Shown here piece by piece: positions 56,502 to 64,000 of a DNA stretch of 64,000 nucleotides. Each line of letters begins with the position of its first letter. Position 1 is the stretch's first letter. Source of the DNA: Selenomonas sp. AE3005 (GTDB lineage Bacteria; Bacillota; Negativicutes; Selenomonadales; Selenomonadaceae); NCBI RefSeq assembly GCF_000686945.1, contig NZ_JMME01000008.1, positions 84,981 to 148,980 of the forward strand, in the 5' to 3' direction. Below the pieces are notes generated by a model. The model was not told where the DNA came from and made no database searches. It saw nothing but the letters and a program-made list of their open reading frames with translations. A program made the translations under genes and the position numbers.

Positions 56502-57380
56502 ATGGCGTACACGGAAAAAGATGCACGTCTCATTGCTCAGGCGCATGGCGGCCGCGTAGAAAAGTACCGTAAAGCCGGGCAGAAGATAGATTTTCGCTGT
56601 CATGTAGGGCACCGCTTTGCCCTGACCTTCAACCAGATTTTAAATCACGACCGCTGGTGCCCCTATTGTCATGCCATGCCGAATAATGCGCTGGCGGCCG
56701 AATTGCCGTCTGAGCCCACGGAGGAGCCGCTGCTTATCTATACGGACGGCAGTGTGCGTGATGGTATCGGCAGCACCTGGGCTTTTGCCGTATTCGCCGG
56801 GCGGCAGGAAATACACCATGCTTATGGTACCTGCGGCGTAGTGCATGTGGGTAATGTGCTCGTGGCGGAAATTCATGCCGTACTGATGGCTGTGCGCTGG
56901 CTGGCGAAAAGTCCTTATAAAAAAGCTGTTATCTGCCATGACGCCGAGGCGGTAGGCACGCGTCCGCGGATTCCGCCGCCGCTGCCCAAGGACAAGAAGG
57001 GCAGTCAGGCCACGGTGGCAGAGCCGCCTAAGGCTACGGAAAATCAACGCGTCTGGCGCAATTATTGGAAAATCATCGCCCCCTTCCTGCGTGGGCAGAG
57101 GATTACCTTCCGGAAGGTAAAGGGCCATGGCAATGACTGGCGCAATGCGCTCGTGGACGGTTATTGCAATCTGGCCTATGACGGGCTTTATAAACTCGGC
57201 CGGGTGGAACGGCAGCGCCGTATCGAAAGCGCGGCGGCCAAACGGCACCGCACCTGGTGGAAACGCCGTCATGCCAGCCTGAAACTGCGGGTAAAACGCT
57301 ATCGTCATCATTATGTTCGGCGCATAAAAACAGCAGCCCGCCACTTGGGCAGCCTGCTGTTGCAATATGGTAATTCTTAA
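56502..57380 (+). CDS. RNase H-fold protein with an N-terminal zinc-ribbon-like domain
   Basis: 292 residues. Residues 25-55 hold a possible zinc site (FRCHVGHRFALTF, WCPYCH). From about 75 there is an RNase H fold: first Asp in LLIYTDGSVRDG, Glu in VAEIHAVLMAV, Asp in AVICHDAEAVG and the last Asp in GNDWRNALVDGYCN, so the four acidic residues are present. A 40-residue insert (RIPPPLPKDKKGSQATV) separates the third and fourth, and the tail is strongly basic (KRHRTWWKRRHASLKLRVKR), likely for nucleic-acid binding. Not a standard RnhA; its role is unknown. Confidence 0.75.
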   Translation: MAYTEKDARLIAQAHGGRVEKYRKAGQKIDFRCHVGHRFALTFNQILNHDRWCPYCHAMPNNALAAELPSEPTEEPLLIYTDGSVRDGIGSTWAFAVFAGRQEIHHAYGTCGVVHVGNVLVAEIHAVLMAVRWLAKSPYKKAVICHDAEAVGTRPRIPPPLPKDKKGSQATVAEPPKATENQRVWRNYWKIIAPFLRGQRITFRKVKGHGNDWRNALVDGYCNLAYDGLYKLGRVERQRRIESAAAKRHRTWWKRRHASLKLRVKRYRHHYVRRIKTAARHLGSLLLQYGNS

Positions 57381-57384
57381 GAAG

Positions 57385-57418
57385 GTGTCAGCGTCACTCA
57401 GGCGCTGGCACTTTCTTT
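57385..57418 (+). terminator. Terminator of the RNase H-like gene, overlapping the end of glnK
   Basis: GTGTCAGCG pairs with CGCTGGCAC (one T-G wobble), followed by TTTCTTT. Confidence 0.65.
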
Positions 57419-57778
57419 GTGCTCGCCGGGAATATCGCGGATAGCGTCGTCGCCGTGCTGGCCGGTGCGGATACGGACGGCGTCTTTTAGTTCCGTGACG
57501 AAAATTTTGCCGTCACCAAACCTGCCGGTACGCAGGACGCGCTCGCAGGTATCGAGCACCGTGTCCACGGGAATTTCGGAAACAACGGTTTCGACTTTTA
57601 TTTTCGGCACGAGCTTTACGTCGTATTTTTTGCCGCGGTAGATTTCCTGATGGCCTTTGGAGAGGCCGCAGCCGAACACCTGACTGACGGTAATGCCCAT
57701 GACGCCGATACGGTTCAGCGCACGGAGCAGGTCGTCAAGTTTCGTGGAACGGGTGATGATTTCAATTTTTGTCAGCAT
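57398..57778 (-). CDS. glnK: PII nitrogen regulatory protein
   Basis: 126 residues. T-loop GCGLSKGHQEIYRGKKYDV (about 37-55) contains the Tyr at the place where PII is uridylylated in other bacteria, and the C-terminal signature GDGKIFVTELKDAVRIRTG is complete. PII binds 2-oxoglutarate and ATP/ADP and blocks AmtB when nitrogen is plentiful. ATG 57778 has AAAGGA eight bases upstream; an ATG at 57787 overlaps the amtB stop and is also possible. Confidence 0.95.
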   Translation of the reverse strand: MLTKIEIITRSTKLDDLLRALNRIGVMGITVSQVFGCGLSKGHQEIYRGKKYDVKLVPKIKVETVVSEIPVDTVLDTCERVLRTGRFGDGKIFVTELKDAVRIRTGQHGDDAIRDIPGEHKESASA

Positions 57779-57783
57779 AGCAC

Positions 57784-59106
57784 TCATCCTTTCTCGGCCA
57801 TGTTCATCTGCATGACGGTGTTGGCCAGCATTTCACTGGAGGTTTCAAACGAGCCGAGCAAGGGGCTCGACGTCAGCACGCCCCGGGTATAGCCGCGTTC
57901 GCCGTGCTCGACAATATCAAGGCCGGTAAGTTCTTCCGCCTCATCAGCCCTGGTTTCCATAAAGGCATGGACCAGCTGGTAGAGGACAAAGGAGCCGGTA
58001 ATGGCGAGGGCATAAGCCACAACGATGGAAATGAGCTGCGCGGTAAAGAGGTGCGTGTCACCGTAGAACAGGCCGTTGGCACCGGCCGGATTAACTTCGG
58101 TGGTGGCCCAGAGCCCCGTGGCAATTGCGCCCCAGGTGCCGCCGATACCATGTACGCCGAATGCGTCAAGGGAATCATCGTAACCAAGTTTTTCTTTAAG
58201 AACAGCTACGGCAAAGTAGCAGATGACGCCGCCGAGCAGGCCGATGAGCACGGCCGGCAGGGGCGTGACGAATCCGGCAGCCGGAGTGATGGCGACGAGG
58301 CCGGCCACACAGCCGGATACAGCACCTAGAATGGTGGGCTTGCCATTGTGTTTCCATTCCACGAGTACCCAGGACACAGCAGCGGCAGCAGCGGCGGCCT
58401 GACTGGTGATAAAGGCGTTGGCGGCCAGGGCGTTGGCGCCTAAGGCACTGCCGGCGTTAAAACCAAACCAGCCGAACCACAGGAGGGTAGCGCCTAAGAC
58501 CGTCATGGGCAGGTTGTGGGGCAGCATGGCGGTATGCTGATAGCCGTGACGTTTGCCGAGCAGCAGGCAGATAGTCAGGCCGGACACGCCGGAGAGAATA
58601 TGGATTACCAGACCACCGGCAAAATCGAGGGCGCCGAGTTCAGCGAGAAAACCGCCGCCCCATACCCAGTGAGCCATGGGATTGTAGATAAAGACGGCCC
58701 ATAAGAGAATAAAGACCGTGAAGGCGGCAAATTTCATGCGTTCCGCAAAAGCACCGGTGATAAGGGCCGGCGTCAGTGCGGCAAACATGCACTGGAAGGC
58801 CACAAAAGCCAGTTCCGGTATAGTGCTGCCTTCGAGCACCTGCAGGCCGACGCCTGCCAGACCAATTTTATCCAGGCTGCCGATAAAGCCGTTCACATCG
58901 GGGCCAAAGGCCATGGTGTAACCGATGAGGATAAATTCGACAGATATAAGAGCCAGTACAAAGAAACTCTGCATAATGGTGGTGAGGACGTTTTTGCTCC
59001 GCACCATGCCACCGTAGAAAAAAGCCAGGCCGGGAGTCATTATAAAGACCAAAGCGGCACTAATGAGTACCCATGCGGTATCGCCCGTGTCAATCATAAA
59101 AATCAT
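57784..59106 (-). CDS. amtB: Ammonium transporter
   Basis: 440 residues, eleven membrane helices. Typical sequences: DTAWVLISAALVFIMTPGLAFFYGG at the start (only part quoted would be needed: TPGLAFFYGG), the twin His region in HILSGVSGLTIC and DAFGVHGIGGTWGA. It lets ammonium into the cell and is controlled by GlnK, whose gene overlaps its stop codon. The C-terminal cytosolic tail is long (about 50 residues). The start is ATG 59106 or 59097. Confidence 0.95.
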   Translation of the reverse strand: MIFMIDTGDTAWVLISAALVFIMTPGLAFFYGGMVRSKNVLTTIMQSFFVLALISVEFILIGYTMAFGPDVNGFIGSLDKIGLAGVGLQVLEGSTIPELAFVAFQCMFAALTPALITGAFAERMKFAAFTVFILLWAVFIYNPMAHWVWGGGFLAELGALDFAGGLVIHILSGVSGLTICLLLGKRHGYQHTAMLPHNLPMTVLGATLLWFGWFGFNAGSALGANALAANAFITSQAAAAAAAVSWVLVEWKHNGKPTILGAVSGCVAGLVAITPAAGFVTPLPAVLIGLLGGVICYFAVAVLKEKLGYDDSLDAFGVHGIGGTWGAIATGLWATTEVNPAGANGLFYGDTHLFTAQLISIVVAYALAITGSFVLYQLVHAFMETRADEAEELTGLDIVEHGERGYTRGVLTSSPLLGSFETSSEMLANTVMQMNMAEKG

Positions 59107-59264
59107 TCCTTCCCCTTAATAGTCAGTAATTATACGAGCAAGAGGACGGCAAAAGGCGCCCACGGCGCAGAATACTTCTGCCCATGGACGCCTTTGTCCG
59201 CTAACGCAAAATCCCCCCACACTGGTACCAAGTGTGGGGGGACGACGTTGTCCTGTTTGCTTAT
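59107..59264 (-). promoter_or_regulatory. Structured leader of the amtB-glnK transcript
   Basis: The roughly 158-nt leader contains two hairpins on the minus strand. The first (59241-59213) has an 11-bp stem CCCCCCACACT/AGTGTGGGGGG. The second (59195-59152) has AAAGGCG/CGCCTTT with an inner CAGAA/TTCTG stem and is followed by TTGCC, which resembles a weak intrinsic terminator. Attenuation before amtB is therefore possible. Confidence 0.5.
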
Positions 59265-59270
59265 GAGGTC

Positions 59271-59299
59271 ATTATAGGAGCAAAAACTTTATATGTCAA
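59271..59299 (-). promoter_or_regulatory. Perfect consensus sigma70 promoter for amtB
   Basis: On the minus strand TTGACA (59299-59294), exactly 17 bp, TATAAT (59276-59271). The region 59300-59458, up to the next gene on the plus strand, is AT-rich and I see no clear promoter there beyond possible -10 words (TATTAT near 59386). Confidence 0.85.
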
Positions 59300-59458
59300 G
59301 CAGGTAAAATCATGTATACAATATAACTTGGTGTAATATGAACAGTGATGTTATAAAAACACAAGCGTAAAATATTAAAATGGTGTATTATACATAGTAA
59401 GAGACAGAGAACGTGAGTGCTTTCAGATAAAGTCTTAGTGACACCAGGGGGTTGGTTT

Positions 59459-60490
59459 ATGAAGGAAATACGCACGCAGGACGCGGTGGGACAGGTGCTG
59501 TGCCATGACGTAACCCAGATAATAAGGGGCGCCGTTAAGGGGCCGCGGTTTCGGAAGGGGCATATCATCAGGGAAGAAGATGTGCCGGTGCTGCTGTCCC
59601 TCGGCAAGGACCATGTCTTTGTCTGGGAAAATGATGATACGGTTCTCCACGAGGACGAGGCGGCTGAGATTCTGCGTCAGCTGTGCCAGAATGAGTACAT
59701 GACAGCCTCAGCCCCCAAAGAGGGAAAGATAGAACTGACCGCTGCTGTAGACGGCGTTTTTCAGGTAGACGCGTCCCGTTTTGACGCGGTCAATGCCCTT
59801 GATGATATCACCATTGCCACCCTGCCGCAGAATATGCCGGTAAAGGCCGGGCAAAAGCTGGCCGGCATGCGCGTGATTCCTCTTGTTATCAAAAAAGATA
59901 AAATGGCGCAGGTAAGACAGGCTGCCGGGGCTGAGCCCTTGCTGCGCCTGCGTCCGTACCTGCGGAATATCAAGACCGGCGTGGTGACGACGGGGACGGA
60001 AGTTTTTCAGGGGCGCATTGCCGACACGTTTACGCCGGTACTGGCGGAGAAACTGCGCGCGTTTGGCCTGTCCATAACGGAGCACCGACTGTCTGATGAC
60101 AACGTGGAGCACACGCGCCGGCAGATTGAGGAACTTTTGGCGCTGGGCATGGATATGGTGCTGTGCACGGGCGGTATGAGTGTTGACCCGGACGACAGGA
60201 CGCCGGCCGCGATAAAGGCTGCCGGGGCGGATATCATCACCTACGGGGCACCGACACTGCCCGGGGCGATGTTTTTGCTGGGCTATGTGTCCAGAGGTGA
60301 TAAGGAGATTCCGATAATGGGACTGCCGGGCTGTGTCATGTATGCCGGACGGACGATTTTTGACCTGATTTTGCCCCGGGTGCTTACGGGCGAAAAGCTG
60401 ACACGGCAGGAAATCCGCCATTTCGGTATCGGGGGCTTGTGTATGAATTGTGAGGTTTGTCATTATCCGGTATGTGGTTTTCACCATTAA
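59459..60490 (+). CDS. Molybdopterin-binding protein (MoCF domain)
   Basis: 343 residues. The C-terminal half is the molybdopterin-binding domain shared by MoeA and MogA: GVVTTGTEVFQGRIADTF, MVLCTGGMSVDPDDRTP, PIMGLPGCVMY. The N-terminal 150 residues look like the SAF-like part of MoeA relatives. It ends in a Cys/His-rich tail (CMNCEVCHYPVCGFHH), a possible metal site. First gene of the Moco operon; ATG 59459 rather than 59417 because of AGGGGG before it. Confidence 0.88.
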   Translation: MKEIRTQDAVGQVLCHDVTQIIRGAVKGPRFRKGHIIREEDVPVLLSLGKDHVFVWENDDTVLHEDEAAEILRQLCQNEYMTASAPKEGKIELTAAVDGVFQVDASRFDAVNALDDITIATLPQNMPVKAGQKLAGMRVIPLVIKKDKMAQVRQAAGAEPLLRLRPYLRNIKTGVVTTGTEVFQGRIADTFTPVLAEKLRAFGLSITEHRLSDDNVEHTRRQIEELLALGMDMVLCTGGMSVDPDDRTPAAIKAAGADIITYGAPTLPGAMFLLGYVSRGDKEIPIMGLPGCVMYAGRTIFDLILPRVLTGEKLTRQEIRHFGIGGLCMNCEVCHYPVCGFHH

Positions 60491-60502
60491 GGAGGGCTGA
60501 CA

Positions 60503-61714
60503 ATGCAGAATTTATCATTAGAAAAAGCCATTGACGTGTTAAAGCGTGCCAGCCAGCCGGTACGCGCGGTGGTGGAAGTGGAGCTGCTGCAGGCTCTGGG
60601 ACTGGTGCTGGCTGAAGATTATGCAGCGGCCGCCGACAATCCGCCGTTTGACCGGTCATCTTTGGACGGCTATGCCTTTAGAGCGGAAAGCACGGCCGGG
60701 GCTGCGGCGGACAGGCCGGCAGTTTTTACCATTGTCGGCGAGGCCTGCGCCGGGACGTTTTACGCAGAGGCCGTGCCCAAGGGGGCGGCGATAAGAATTA
60801 TGACCGGCAGTGCTATCCCTAAGGGCTGCAACTGCGTGGTGCGGCAGGAGGACGTCACGGTGCAGGGGAATACACTGCGCGTGCCTTACAACCTCGCACC
60901 TTACAGCAATTATTGCTTTGCCGGTGAGGACGTGCAGAAGGGTACGCTGCTGGCGAAGAAAGGCACGAAACTGACGGCGGCGCATATCGGTGTGCTGGCC
61001 AGTCAGGGTTATGACAGGGTGAAGGTCTGGCGGCCGGTGCGTGTGGCGCTGGCCAGTACCGGTGATGAGCTGACAGCTCCCGGACAGCCTTTGGCACCGG
61101 GGCAGATTTATGACAGCAACCTTTACCTGCTCGCTGCGCGGCTGCAGGAACTGGGATTTGTGCCGGAAATTCTGGGCAGCCTGCCGGACGATGTGACGGC
61201 TGCGGCCGAGGTTATCGCCGGCTGCCGGGATAAGGTGGATATCATTCTGACCACGGGCGGCGTGTCCGTGGGGAAAAGGGATATCATGCCGGCCGTGGCT
61301 GATAAGGTGGGCGAACGGCTCTTTTGGCGGCTGGCAATGAAACCGGGTTCACCGGCCTTAGGCTACAAAATGGGCAGCACACTGGGGCTGGCCCTGTCGG
61401 GCAACCCCTTTGCCGCTTATGCGACCTTTGAATTGCTGGCGGTGCCGCTGCTCGCTTACCTGAGCGGCAATACGCAAATCCTGCCTCACCATACCACAGC
61501 GGTGCTGACGGACGCTTTTCCCAAGCAGAGCAAGGGGCGGCGCTTTATCCGGGCTTATCACGAACAGGGCAAGGTGCGGCTGCCGGAGCAGCATTCGTCG
61601 GGGAGCCTGTTTTCGGCAGTGGGCTGCAACGCCTTTGTCGAAATCCCCCCGGGAACGGGGCCCTTACAGCCGGAAACGGAAGTTGAAATTGTATGTTTGT
61701 ACAGGAAAGTCTGA
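60503..61714 (+). CDS. moeA: Molybdopterin molybdenumtransferase
   Basis: 403 residues. MoeA inserts molybdate into adenylylated molybdopterin. Domain order as usual: LGLVLAEDYAAAADNPPFDRSSLDGYAF at the start (of which DNPPFDRSSLDGYAF is the signature), RIMTGSAIPKGCNCVVRQED, the MoCF domain with STGDEL, ILTTGGVSVGKRD and ALSGNPFAAY, then a C-terminal beta domain. TAAGGAGG precedes the ATG; moaA follows after three bases. Confidence 0.95.
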   Translation: MQNLSLEKAIDVLKRASQPVRAVVEVELLQALGLVLAEDYAAAADNPPFDRSSLDGYAFRAESTAGAAADRPAVFTIVGEACAGTFYAEAVPKGAAIRIMTGSAIPKGCNCVVRQEDVTVQGNTLRVPYNLAPYSNYCFAGEDVQKGTLLAKKGTKLTAAHIGVLASQGYDRVKVWRPVRVALASTGDELTAPGQPLAPGQIYDSNLYLLAARLQELGFVPEILGSLPDDVTAAAEVIAGCRDKVDIILTTGGVSVGKRDIMPAVADKVGERLFWRLAMKPGSPALGYKMGSTLGLALSGNPFAAYATFELLAVPLLAYLSGNTQILPHHTTAVLTDAFPKQSKGRRFIRAYHEQGKVRLPEQHSSGSLFSAVGCNAFVEIPPGTGPLQPETEVEIVCLYRKV

Positions 61715-61717
61715 GCA

Positions 61718-62701
61718 ATGTTTGACCAATACGGGCGAAAAATTGAATATCTGCGTCTGTCGCTGACTGACCGCTGCAACCTGCGCTGCCGTTACTGCAT
61801 GCCGGCGGCGGGGGTGCTGAAAATGCGTCATGAGGATATTCTGACCTTTGACGAAATACTGACGGTATTGCGGCCGCTGGCCAGGCTGGGCATAAAAAAA
61901 GTGCGGCTGACGGGCGGCGAGCCGCTGGTGCGCAAAGGTCTGCCGGACCTCTTGGCCATGATTGCCCGGGTGCCGGGCATTGAGCAGACAGCCTTGACTA
62001 CCAATGGCGTGCTGCTCGCGGAAATGGCCGGGGCCCTGCAAAGCGCCGGACTGACAGAACTTAACATCAGTCTGGATACCCTGCAGGCACCGGTTTTTAC
62101 AGGCATTACCCGGCGCGCCCTGCTGGACAGGGTAAAGGCCGGATTGCAGACGGTACGGGAGCTGGGCCTGCGGCAGGTGAAAATAAACTGCGTGCCCCTG
62201 GCCGGCGTCAATGAGCAGGAACTGCCGGAACTGGCGGCCTTGGCTAAAGACTGGGCCGTAAAGGTGCGGTTTATCGAACTCATGCCTATCGGCTGCGGCT
62301 GGCAGGCCGGCTATCGCGGCGTGCCCCTGCAGGCGGTGCGCCGTCAGCTGGAGGCGGCCTATGGCCCGCTTATCCCGGTGACGCCGGTCGAACCGGGTGT
62401 TTGGGGCCCGGCCAGCTACTATAAAATCCCCGGCTGGGCGGGGGAAATCGGCTTTATTGACGCATTGGAACACAAGTTTTGCCATAACTGCAACCGCGTG
62501 CGGCTGACAGCTGACGGTTATTTAAAACTATGCCTTAATCAGCGCAGCGGTCTGGACGTAAAGGCACTGCTGCGCCGGGGAGTCAGTGAGGACGAACTGG
62601 GGCAGGCGTTGGCGCAGGCGGTTTACCGCAAGCCGGCAGAACATTTATTTGGAGAGCTGCATGGACATGACTGGCGGGCCATGTATCAGGTGGGAGGCTG
62701 A
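61718..62701 (+). CDS. moaA: GTP 3',8-cyclase
   Basis: 327 residues, radical SAM enzyme that starts molybdopterin synthesis from GTP. SAM cluster motif CNLRCRYC (residues about 20-27), second cluster CHNCNRVRLTADGYLKLC (near 255-272) and the C-terminal Gly-Gly. The ATG at 61718 follows the moeA stop (TGAGCAATG). Confidence 0.96.
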   Translation: MFDQYGRKIEYLRLSLTDRCNLRCRYCMPAAGVLKMRHEDILTFDEILTVLRPLARLGIKKVRLTGGEPLVRKGLPDLLAMIARVPGIEQTALTTNGVLLAEMAGALQSAGLTELNISLDTLQAPVFTGITRRALLDRVKAGLQTVRELGLRQVKINCVPLAGVNEQELPELAALAKDWAVKVRFIELMPIGCGWQAGYRGVPLQAVRRQLEAAYGPLIPVTPVEPGVWGPASYYKIPGWAGEIGFIDALEHKFCHNCNRVRLTADGYLKLCLNQRSGLDVKALLRRGVSEDELGQALAQAVYRKPAEHLFGELHGHDWRAMYQVGG

Positions 62702-62704
62702 CAG

Positions 62705-63634
62705 ATGGGAAAAATATGCGCCTTATGTACGAGCGCGGCCAAAGGCACGGTGAAAACACCGCAGGAGCGCGTGACCTTTCAGACGGAGTGGGGCATTGCC
62801 GGTGACGCGCATGCCGGCCGCTGGCACCGGCAGGTAAGTTTCCTGGGACTGGCAGAAATTGAGGACTTCCGCCGGCAGGGCGTGCAGGTGGAGTTTGGCG
62901 CTTTTGGGGAAAACATCGTCGCGGCCGGGATTCGTTTTAAAGACCTGCCGGTGGGCACAAGACTGCAGGCCGGCGAAGTCTATTTTGAAATCACCCAGAT
63001 TGGCAAGGAGTGCCATAAGGACTGTGCTATCAGGGCGCAGACAGGCGACTGTATCATGCCCCGTGAGGGCGTGTTTGGCCGGGTGCTGCATGGTGGTGAG
63101 GTCAGGACCGGTGATGAGCTGCGTATTCTGCAGCCCGGGGAACGGCTGCCGCTGGAGGCTGCCGTTATCACGGCCAGTGACAAGGGCAGCACGGGTGAGC
63201 GCGTGGACGAAAGCGGCGCTGCCGTGGCAGAAATCCTCACGGCAAACGGCTATAACGTGGTGGAAAAAGTAATCCTGCCTGATGAACAGGAGCAGCTGGC
63301 GGCCAAAATGACCGAACTGGCAGAACGCGGCGTGGCGCTGATAGCCACCACCGGCGGCACGGGCTTTTCCCCACGGGATATCACCCCCGAGGCGACGCTG
63401 GCTGTCTGTGAACGGCTGGCCCCCGGCATTCCCGAGGCTATGCGTGCACTGTCGCTGAAGATAACGGACCGGGCCATGCTCAGCCGTGCGCAGGCCGGAA
63501 TCTGCCGCCGCAGCCTGATAGTGAACCTGCCCGGCAGTAAAAAAGCTGTGACAGAGTGTCTGGGCTTTATTCTGCCGCCGCTTAAGCATGGTATCGATAT
63601 TCTGCGCGGCGAGGCCGGCGAATGCGGCCGGTAA
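62705..63634 (+). CDS. MOSC-MogA/MoaB fusion protein
   Basis: 309 residues. Residues 1-145 form a MOSC domain with its key cysteine region (GKECHKDCAIRAQTGDC), and residues 150-309 a MogA/MoaB-type molybdopterin adenylyltransferase (AAVITASDKGSTGERVDESG, LIATTGGTGFSPRDITPEA, NLPGSKKAV). MogA activates molybdopterin with AMP for MoeA; the MOSC part probably handles sulfur on the cofactor. Fusing both is a known arrangement in anaerobes. Last gene of the operon. Confidence 0.92.
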   Translation: MGKICALCTSAAKGTVKTPQERVTFQTEWGIAGDAHAGRWHRQVSFLGLAEIEDFRRQGVQVEFGAFGENIVAAGIRFKDLPVGTRLQAGEVYFEITQIGKECHKDCAIRAQTGDCIMPREGVFGRVLHGGEVRTGDELRILQPGERLPLEAAVITASDKGSTGERVDESGAAVAEILTANGYNVVEKVILPDEQEQLAAKMTELAERGVALIATTGGTGFSPRDITPEATLAVCERLAPGIPEAMRALSLKITDRAMLSRAQAGICRRSLIVNLPGSKKAVTECLGFILPPLKHGIDILRGEAGECGR

Positions 63635-63677
63635 AACAGAAAAACGACATAAAAAAACAACCGCAGGAGGCGCGTTC

Positions 63678-64000
63678 TGTACTGCCCCCCATAAGTTAGA
63701 CCTAGAAAGGCTAACTTATGGGGGGCTTTCTCATGGCAAAATATAGTTTTGAATTTAAGATGAGGGTTGTCAATGAATACCTGCAGAAAAAATCAGGATA
63801 TGGCTTATTAGCCCAAAAACATAACATTTCCAGTAAATCAATTATCGCGAAATGGGTTGCAGTGTATCGCAAGTATGGTTTACAAGGACTTAAACGGTCG
63901 CGACATAGGAAAACTTATTCTTTTCAATTCAAGCAACATGCAGTAGAGTTATATCTAAGTACAGAGATTTCCTACCAAGATTTGGCTTTACTGCTGGACA
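63678..64000 (+). mobile_element. Left end of an IS3-type insertion sequence, cut by the window edge
   Basis: The element probably begins at TGTACTGCCCCCCATAAG. Within it GCCCCCCATAAGTTAG (63684-63699) and CTAACTTATGGGGGGC (63711-63726) form a perfect 16-bp inverted repeat just before the first gene. The right end is outside the window. The Moco operon has no clear terminator left between 63635 and 63677, so the element may have landed in it. Confidence 0.7.
63733..64000 (+). CDS. IS3-family transposase OrfA, partial
   Basis: The first 89 residues of a helix-turn-helix protein (MAKYSFEFKMRVVNEYL, SGYGLLAQKHNISSKSI, VAVYRKYGLQGLKR), with a second similar helix-turn-helix starting at YSFQFKQHAVELYL. 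This is the DNA-binding OrfA of IS3 elements; OrfB with the catalytic domain would lie to the right of the window. Confidence 0.8.
   Translation, partial: MAKYSFEFKMRVVNEYLQKKSGYGLLAQKHNISSKSIIAKWVAVYRKYGLQGLKRSRHRKTYSFQFKQHAVELYLSTEISYQDLALLLD

Noticed and set aside
59300..59458. Molybdenum-cofactor riboswitch or ModE site before the Moco operon
   Set aside because: The AT-rich leader shows no conserved riboswitch core, and the TATAAC/GTTATA words are too loose to call a ModE site.

Overview
The window looks like chromosome from an anaerobic Negativicutes bacterium close to Selenomonas. Three things point there together. The first is a Firmicutes-type core gene order (yaaR-holB-yaaT-trmN6-rsmI). 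The second is a diderm envelope: an SLH-domain outer-membrane porin, a periplasmic multiheme cytochrome, and Tat-exported redox proteins. The third is a strictly anaerobic energy metabolism (Rnf complex, [FeFe]-hydrogenase with HydG). Species cannot be assigned from the sequence alone. Most of the window is GC-rich; about 1-10.5 kb and the flagellin gene at 30.5-32.8 kb are clearly AT-richer and look acquired or fast-evolving.

Layout. 1-10.5 kb is an accessory surface-glycan island: a truncated IS4-type transposase, a decayed acetyltransferase, a radical SAM protein, a large SGNH/citrate-lyase-ligase-like fusion protein, a decayed GT41 (SPINDLY-type) glycosyltransferase with an embedded transposase remnant, then intact second copies of the GT41 and acetyltransferase genes. 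10.6-16.1 kb is a complete rnfCDGEAB operon led by an rseC-like gene. 16.2-19.9 kb has a pentaheme cytochrome c divergent from a Tat-exported FAD reductase, followed by an SLH porin. 20-23.5 kb has a PucR-type regulator, a histidine kinase, a response regulator and a small secreted protein. 23.6-28.9 kb is the housekeeping cluster ending in a GH3 lipoprotein. 29.4-30.5 kb is a Fur-controlled DUF3793-flavodoxin pair. 30.5-33.9 kb has a flagellin with a very large insert and a secreted protein of unknown function.

34-47.5 kb is a lactose/galactoside regulon: lacZ, GH36 alpha-galactosidase, a cytidylate-kinase-like gene, a GPH symporter, galK, galE, galT and a LacI-family regulator, tied together by repeated GAAAWCGTTTAC operators. 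47.6-51.4 kb has a serine-hydroxymethyltransferase homologue without its catalytic lysine, proC and a MATE exporter. 51.4-56.2 kb has hydG, an exported RelA/SpoT-fold protein, and a membrane-attached [FeFe]-hydrogenase operon. 56.5-59.1 kb has an RNase H-like protein, glnK and amtB. 59.4-63.6 kb is a molybdenum-cofactor operon, and an IS3-type element runs off the right edge.

How the parts fit: Rnf, the hydrogenase with its cytochrome b, and the cytochrome c/flavoprotein pair form an electron-transfer network between ferredoxin, NAD, quinone and periplasmic acceptors. The galactose cluster feeds sugar into it. The most unusual observations are a putative 141-nt small RNA whose promoter and upstream palindrome mirror those of the hydrogenase operon; a roughly 600-bp modular, terminally inverted non-coding repeat present in a full and a reduced form; an exported RelA/SpoT-like protein; and a pseudo-SHMT.
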